A stretch of DNA of 64,000 nt from Hansfordia pulvinata (Eukaryota > Ascomycota > Sordariomycetes > Xylariales). The notes under the pieces were generated by a model. The model worked only from the letters and a program-made list of their open reading frames with translations. It was not told the origin of the DNA and ran no database searches. Below, piece after piece: positions 58,163 through 64,000 of this stretch (its first letter is position 1; each line of letters starts with the position of its first letter). The position numbers and the translations under genes are program-made. The stretch is taken from NCBI GenBank assembly GCA_006538405.1, contig BJKQ01000009.1, forward strand, positions 1 through 64,000, in the 5' to 3' direction.

Positions 58163-60808
58163 CCATGCTCGGCAGTGCTTGTCTCGTTGATGCCAAGTCA
58201 CTAACAGACTCGCCCCGGATCGGCACTGCCATGGCCAGGCCTGCCAGGGCAGTCGAGCGAGCAGCTTACGATGTGGTAGGTACTCGCAGATGGCAGGCAC
58301 TTCGTACTCAGGTACTGACACAGCTACGACGGTCCCTGCACCGTCGGTCCTTGTCCGGCGGGGGTTCGGCGCGGGGAAATACTCGTACTCTGTCGACGAT
58401 AAATTCGAGTGCTCGCAAAATGGCCGTTTTAATTAATCCAGGGCTTGCCTCTCCAAGAATACTGCGTACCACGCACCAGGCCTCAACAGCAAGCCTGCTC
58501 CTCCAGGAGCGCTGTCAAGGGGTGGCACGAGTCGTGCCGCAGCCTTTGAAGGAGTAGCCTGTAACGCAAATCAACCGATGGCGCAAGCCACGTGTGATCG
58601 CCCTGGTGGGGTCCAGCAGCGCCGTCCGGCCGGCCCTGGCTGAGGTCGACCTGGGGTCCTCGCCATCCTGACTCCGCCAGTAACAGCTGGACATATATCG
58701 TCCTGCGAATGGTGATGGATTGAGATGAGACCAGCGACGCTGGGTATCGTGTGCTCCCGGCCGCGGAACGAGCATGACTGTCCGTACGAGAGCCAGCGCC
58801 GGGGCGCGTCGTCCCCTTGCAGCGGCGAGGGCTGTTGGCCTATCTCGAAATTCATGTAGCAACTTGCTGTCGCCGCCATCCGTCAAGGACTCGCTCCATT
58901 TTTTCCCAATTCACAGCTAACAAATCTGGACAGTTGACACTTACACGAAGTGCCACATCTGTAAATCGGCCTTTGGCAAGGCGCAGCTCAAGGGCTTCGG
59001 CCTGCTCCGACCAGCGTGCCCCGTGTCGAGGGTGGGATTGGGGACCAGGCAGTAGATCCCAGCCCGGGAGATGGTGTAAGCGCAGCCCGGCCGTCCTGGG
59101 ACCCTGAGCCTGCGCGACCCTGACAACGACGGCGGCGGCAAGCTAACGCGCCGGCGCGATCTATCGAAGCAAAGCCGACGATTGCCCAAGTATCCCAGGG
59201 TTCCAGGCGACTCAGTCTCGGGTTTCGTCTTCTCTTCTCGGGAGCAGGGGAGGGGTCCGCTGAATCGAACCCCAGATTCCAGCACCACGCGAGCCGGAAC
59301 CCGGTCCGCGACGGCTTCGCCGAGGCGGGCTCTGTGCCTGTCCGCCTAGTCCAGTATCGCGGAGAGAAGGCCTCCGGTTCACGGCGAGGCGCCGCTACAC
59401 CATACAGCTAGTCCGCATAGCAGCGGTAGGCCTATGCTAAATGCATATAGTCTGGGACGGAGCAGGTCGATAGAGCATCGCAACACTGCCGAAATGAAGC
59501 TTGCCATCCGCGAAAACGCACATCGAATAATACGCCGGGGGCGGATATCATGGGACGCGCCACGACACGGGCCTGCGGAACAAAGCCTCGCCAGACGATC
59601 TAAGGCCCGCGTAATGCGCATGGGACGCAGGGGCAATTACCAAATGCCCAGAGGAAGCGTATGAGTACTCCGTTAGGGAAAGGCCACGCTGATGAGCGTC
59701 GCATTGCCGGTCAGCATTCCTGATCCCTCGGCCGGGAAGAATGGACACGGCAACTTCCACTGTTCGTAACGAGACACGCCCGGTGACCGCCGGCCGGGGA
59801 GGGCGCCACCGCCACGTCAGTGATCAGACCGCGCACGTAATGTTGGAGACGATAGCCCCTCGTGGCTCGTCTGCGCAGAAGCCCGCCGTCTGAGGTGCTG
59901 GCTCGGGACCCGGGCCGGCGGGGCCAAGGCAGCACGCGGATTAGTGAACCATCATCCATCACATGAGGGCAAGGGCAGCAAGTCGGGCGGGCGGGCGGGC
60001 ACAAGCCGTGGCTGGCTGAATTAAGGCAGACCTGGATGCTCGTGCTCTGCCGCGCGCGGAGACGAAGCTGTGCGACGAAGATGGCAATCGGCCCAGGCCC
60101 GGCCGCAATTCAACCGAGCTCGAGCCGAGGGGAGCGCAGACATGCCCTTTTGCCGCCGGCCTGAACGAGATGATGGCTCCCTAGCAGGGCAAGGCCCCGC
60201 TGTTGGGGAGGAGGGGTTCACGGGTCCCGCAGCTCAGGCCGCGGTCCCCCCCGCAGAACCCCTTCACGAGGCCTGCCTTGCCCTTCCTCCACCCCTTGGT
60301 GTGTTTGGGTCCCCTACCTGCTCTGCAAGTGCCCTTACCTACCTTTCCCCCCCCTCCCCACCAAGGCTGGCCGCGCCGAGGACCCTGAGCATGGACCCGG
60401 GGCCCATGCCCGGTGATTGCCCACCAGTGCCACCCTTCTTCCGCAGACCGGTGACCAGGGGTCCAGGGCCGCGACCAATGGGCTCCGCCGAGTGTCAGCA
60501 CCATGCATCCTCCTGCCGAGTATGTGTGGGCTCACGAGCGAGGGTTTCTGAGATCCAGCCAGGGCCGGGGGAGATCCAGAAAGTCAAAGAGCGAAGCCGC
60601 CAAGCCCTGCCTCCCACAGCCCCGACCTTCTGGAAACACAGCAGTCGGGATTCTAGGGTGCTTGTGATGCGAGAGCGACAGCGCGGCGCCCGGTACGAGC
60701 CATCATGTGCCGGAGCAAGGCTGCTTTGCTCCCCCTTCCGCCTCCCCCTCCCCATCAACGGCAATTCAGCCCGGCGTTGCGAAGGGGCCGGCTGACTTGG
60801 TTCTGATT

Positions 60809-60831
60809 GGGGGGGGGGGGGGGGGGGGGGG
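60809..60831. repeat. G23 homopolymer
   Basis: Twenty-three consecutive G bases. Such a tract can form quadruplex or triplex structures and its true length is uncertain in any assembly. Confidence 0.9.
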
Positions 60832-61015
60832 AACTAGTATATCCCCGGACGGGCCTTGTCGGCTGCCCTTCTTTTTGTGTCTCTCTCTCGGGCGTGCGCG
60901 CGCGCGCCAATGGAAATCTTCCTCGAGCCACATGGCCATTATTCAGCCAATCACGACCGCCTCGTCTGCCAATACAGACCGACTTTCTTCCCTGGCTTCA
61001 GGCTCGGGGGCTGGG

Positions 61016-61058
61016 TGCGCGGCTCTCATGGCTCCCGCGGCTCTCATGGCTCCCGCGG
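61016..61058. repeat. 18-bp direct repeat
   Basis: GGCTCTCATGGCTCCCGC occurs twice in tandem, followed by a partial third copy (GGCTC), in gene-free GC-rich DNA. Confidence 0.8.
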
Positions 61059-61636
61059 CTCGCCGGCCCATTTCCCTGGGCCGCGCTCGTGCCGCGCCGG
61101 CACGCACACACACAGTTCATGAGCAGGTACGTTGGATACCAGCAACAGCCGCCCGTGGGAGACGCGACTCGGGGGCCGAAGACACAAGTATAGGACTTTT
61201 TGCGCGCGTGCTGCGGCGGTAATGGCCAGTCCGGCTTACTCGTACCTGGGTACTCGCACACGGCGGTTGGTCCGTTCGCCCGACGGTGGTGATGTCGGGA
61301 GACCCTTTGCTTCGGGCCTGCGTCGCCAACTAACTAGTACGTAAACCTGGGGATCGCTCGGGGGGTTCTCCATGTGGACGACCGCGCCGCCTATGCAGTG
61401 AGGGTCCATGTCATCAACGGCAGTGGCGGCGGAGAGCCGTGATGGCGGTCTGCCCCCCTCCTACTGGGGGCGCCACGGTGTGCGATGTCAGAAGGGACTG
61501 CCTGGGTGGAGGCCGTGTCGGGGCTCCCTTGCCCCAGAGCGGCGGCCGTGCCGGAGTGAAGGCCGAAGGCGGGACTCGCCCGCTCCGCGCGGCCGGCTCG
61601 TGCGCGGTTCAGCAGACCTGCCGGCCTGGTCGAGAT

Positions 61637-61668
61637 CGTTCGGTCGTTCGTTCGTTCGTTCGTTCGGT
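61637..61668. repeat. (TTCG)n microsatellite
   Basis: About seven TTCG units with minor variants (GTCG, GGTC) at the ends. Confidence 0.9.
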
Positions 61669-62778
61669 CGGTCTGCAGCGCGAGGGGAGGGGCCACCGGC
61701 CTGGCTCTCTGATCAGTCGGGTCGGGTGGCCGCCGCCACCTGTTGAGAGAGACGTCGTGTCTCGCCGCGATGTCTTACTCTGGCGGAGCGTGAGCGCGAT
61801 GCAACACCCCGACCGTATCCGGCCCATTCATTGAGGGCTTTGTTCCCTTTCTCAGCCTGCGCCAGCCCCTCGTATCGGGCGCCGGGTCCTTGGGAGCGGA
61901 GGGGGGAGGGCGCGCATCCCCAAGAGGCCCCGCGTCAGCCCCGACGGCGGCGGCGGCGGCGGCAGAGCAGTCAGAACATGTCCAGCTGGCCCGCCGTGCA
62001 GTGTGGCCGTGGGAGCGGCAGATGCTCGCGGGCTGAGGGCGGGCTGTGTGCATCCATGGCATGGATGTCTATATTTATCGTTGGAGACCTCGGTCATGGT
62101 GGGTTGCGTTGGTTGCGTTGCGTTGCGCAGCGCCGCGCCGGCGTCGGATACGAGTACCTACTCGTAGGCCGCCGTGGAAAAGACAGGCTGCCGGGTTGGA
62201 AGTCGAGATTGTACTCGTAAGAATCGGATGCCTTTCCTCCCTACCTTAGCTACCTACCCACCTCTTTACCTGGCCTTAGATGTCGCGCATCTCTGGGAAC
62301 TTGGATGACGGCCGTCATCTACTCGGTAAGGTGACGCATGCCTACCATGTCCGTGGGCCTTCGGACTGCTGGCTGGTATCCCTCGTGTCAATAAACAACG
62401 ATTAAGCGCGGCCCTAATGAGTTGGTAGCCGGAATCACACCCCATCCCTGGCCACACCCCCGACCACCACCGCCGCCTCGATCTGGCGGCAGGTGTGGCA
62501 CACGAGACACTCTTACAGGGCCAACGCATCAACCGTCTAGTCACCGGGTGGCCACGGCCATGCCAGCCCCGGATCCTGGGCCGGGCGGTTGGGCGGCGAT
62601 CCCTGGGCTGATTCAGGTACCAGAGTCATCAGGCCTCCCCATGCGGCGGCGCGCTGTCGGCCTCCCTGGGTGTGAGGGGCGGAAGGGCGCAGCTTGGAAA
62701 GAGGGTGTGTCCCGATGCAGTCCCCCTTGCTGCTGCGCTGTCCACGGCCGCCTCGTGGTTCTGGTCTGTCTTAGGCAT

Positions 62779-62808
62779 GAGTGTGTGTGTGTGTGTGTGT
62801 GTGTGTGT
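62779..62808. repeat. (GT)n microsatellite
   Basis: About fourteen GT dinucleotides. Confidence 0.95.
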
Positions 62809-63531
62809 CTGGCGTTGCAACGAGTCCTCCCCGACAGAGTAATCAGAGCGCGCGCCTGGTCGGTCGGTCCGTCCGTCGGTCTGCCTGGAGGGATCTATCA
62901 GATGATATACCCAGCGCATCACTGCCCGGTTGCTGACACATGTGAGGCCGGGCCGCGGGCCGGCAGCAGCCAGCGCGCTCGCCTTGTCACTGATTGTCTC
63001 CCGTGTCTAGGTATGTACCTAACCTACCTACTCGTACACGTGCCGCGGATGCTGCAAGCCACCACCTCCTTTCCCCCGGTTCATCGCACGGCCTGAGAGG
63101 GCACCCGCACGCACGTACTCGCACGAGTACTCGTCCGGTATCGTATGGCCGCCTACCCGTACCTCCTTTACCTCTAAGTGCTCGGATGGCATCTGGGATC
63201 TGGGGGCGGGCCCCGGCAATAATGTGGGAGCTTGCACGGGCGGGAAACGTGAGACCCTTTGCTTGCTGCCGCCTCGGGATTGGCCTCAGGTTCACAGGAA
63301 AGGCCTGATGCCGCGCTGCAGAACTCGTCCTGCCGCGTCCCGCACGGCGGAATGCTTGCTGGCCTGTTTGCTTTCTTCTTACGAGTATGCTGTGCCGGCC
63401 GCGCGCCTGTCGGTGTCCGATGGCGCCCAGGACAGGCAGGGCATGTGAATGACCCCGTCCACTTTCGGATGGGATGATTACTACTCACCTTGTCTATTCA
63501 TCTAGATATTCGATTAATCAGTTCCCGACCA

Positions 63532-63550
63532 TACGAGTACAGTACTCGTA
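63532..63550. repeat. Perfect 9-1-9 inverted repeat made of the TACGAGTA word
   Basis: TACGAGTAC, one base, then GTACTCGTA: a 19-bp perfect inverted repeat composed of two opposed copies of the dispersed word. Confidence 0.95.
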
Positions 63551-63725
63551 CCCTCCATCGCCGGATCAGTAACGTGTCGGCCCCGGCATCAGAGAGGGAG
63601 GACAGCCCCGCTCCGTTCACATCAACAGGCAAGACAAGAGCCACCCATACCACCGAGCCCATTACTCCGCTCTATTCGTACATACTTGGAAAACCCCTAA
63701 GCGTTAGGTGGCATGTGTGATATCA

Positions 63726-63776
63726 AGCTTTTTCTTTTTTTCTCTCTTTCTTCCTTTTTTTTTCCTTTTTATTTTC
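63726..63776. other. Polypyrimidine tract
   Basis: About fifty nearly uninterrupted C/T bases on the + strand (mainly T). Such tracts precede transcription starts in filamentous fungi, so a gene may begin to the right of the window; alternatively it is simple low-complexity sequence. Confidence 0.5.
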
Positions 63777-64000
63777 AGCCCACCAGACGTGCCTCCCTCC
63801 AGACAACTTAGCGACCATGGCACTTATTCTAGTTCGCGATCGTCTCCAGGGCGGCACGCTCGGGGATCTGACAGGTCCAATGTGACTGGTCCTCTGCTGG
63901 TTGACGGACAAGCCCCTCAGCGATCCCCAGCCGTGACGCGCTGGCGCTCCAGTAGCGCGGCCCCGGGTGTCCCGGGTGGTCTTCCGCCCTCCGCCCTCCC

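Larger units (their letters stand above)
21867..63550. repeat. Dispersed 8-bp word TACTCGTA / TACGAGTA (about 35 copies)
   Basis: Exact copies start at 21867, 26421, 26519, 26885, 27459, 28023, 28297, 39838, 39979, 40169, 40380, 41489, 41790, 41871, 43800, 50805, 50906, 51445, 51472, 52185, 53959, 54902, 55028, 55544, 56321, 57228, 58380, 61237, 62149, 62159, 62212, 63029, 63380, 63532 and 63543. Both orientations occur. Seven-base matches (TACTCGT or ACGAGTA) are also common, and many copies are flanked by GTAC or by TACCTA. None falls within a supported gene. Confidence 0.8.
48317..64000. other. 15.7-kb GC-rich region without a convincing gene
   Basis: Many long frames occur on both strands because GC-rich DNA has few stops; none begins with a signal peptide, carries a known domain or splices into a coherent protein. 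Codon positions show no coding bias by eye. Features here are microsatellites, a 23-G run, small tandem repeats and 20 exact TACTCGTA-type words. A pyrimidine tract at 63726-63776 could belong to a promoter of a gene beyond the window. Possible contents are long untranslated RNAs or a large regulatory interval. Confidence 0.5.

Noticed and set aside
59240..59285. tRNA-like T-loop (GGTTCGATT on the minus strand)
   Set aside because: The five base pairs flanking the loop do not form a T-stem and no D or anticodon arms can be placed.
60070..60795. 241-codon plus-strand open frame
   Set aside because: Proline- and arginine-rich translation typical of random GC-rich sequence; no recognisable feature.

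Overview
The window begins at a chromosome end. Bases 1-85 are perfect CCCTAA telomere repeat, followed by about 2.65 kb of extremely AT-rich, gene-free DNA with diverged direct repeats and 34-bp tandem arrays, the pattern expected of repeat-induced point mutation (RIP). Genes with short spliceosomal introns (46-88 nt; one of 235 nt), GT..AG borders and CTNAC-like branch sites, together with fungal families (AA9 monooxygenase, berberine-bridge FAD oxidase, AreA-N/DUF3295 protein, CCCH finger protein), indicate a filamentous ascomycete, most likely Sordariomycetes and perhaps Hypocreales. The species is not identifiable by eye.

Layout. 1-2750: telomere and AT-rich belt. 2.8-25 kb: sparse genes, mostly for secreted proteins: a small secreted protein (3300-3690), a four-exon secreted protein with a weak ADP-ribosyltransferase-like pattern (5429-6607), a 68-residue secreted protein (7676-7938) convergent with a decayed gene (7229-7670), an AA9-like polysaccharide monooxygenase with two frame breaks (10353-11289), a secreted FAD oxidase (12532-14213), an RGG-box protein that is not secreted (15466-16938), and three more small secreted proteins (17331-17739, 20322-20982, 23494-23946). 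25-37.3 kb: more housekeeping or regulatory in character: HpcH/HpaI-type aldolase (25034-26067), an acidic disordered orphan (30207-31172), a CCCH zinc finger protein (32749-34782) and a short-chain dehydrogenase (36266-37270). 37.3-46.4 kb: no credible gene. 46462-48316: AreA-N/DUF3295 regulatory protein. 48.3-64 kb: about 15.7 kb, GC-rich, no convincing gene, many microsatellites.

The secreted genes next to the telomere look like a host- or substrate-interaction compartment, a usual arrangement in plant-, insect- or fungus-associated ascomycetes. No operon-like or biosynthetic cluster is evident. The most unusual sequence-level signal is an 8-bp word, TACTCGTA (or its complement TACGAGTA), which I found about 35 times where about 2 are expected by chance; nearly all copies lie beyond 26 kb and none is inside a supported gene. 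All gene models were spliced by eye. Most of the long open frames in the GC-rich right half are chance frames and were left out.
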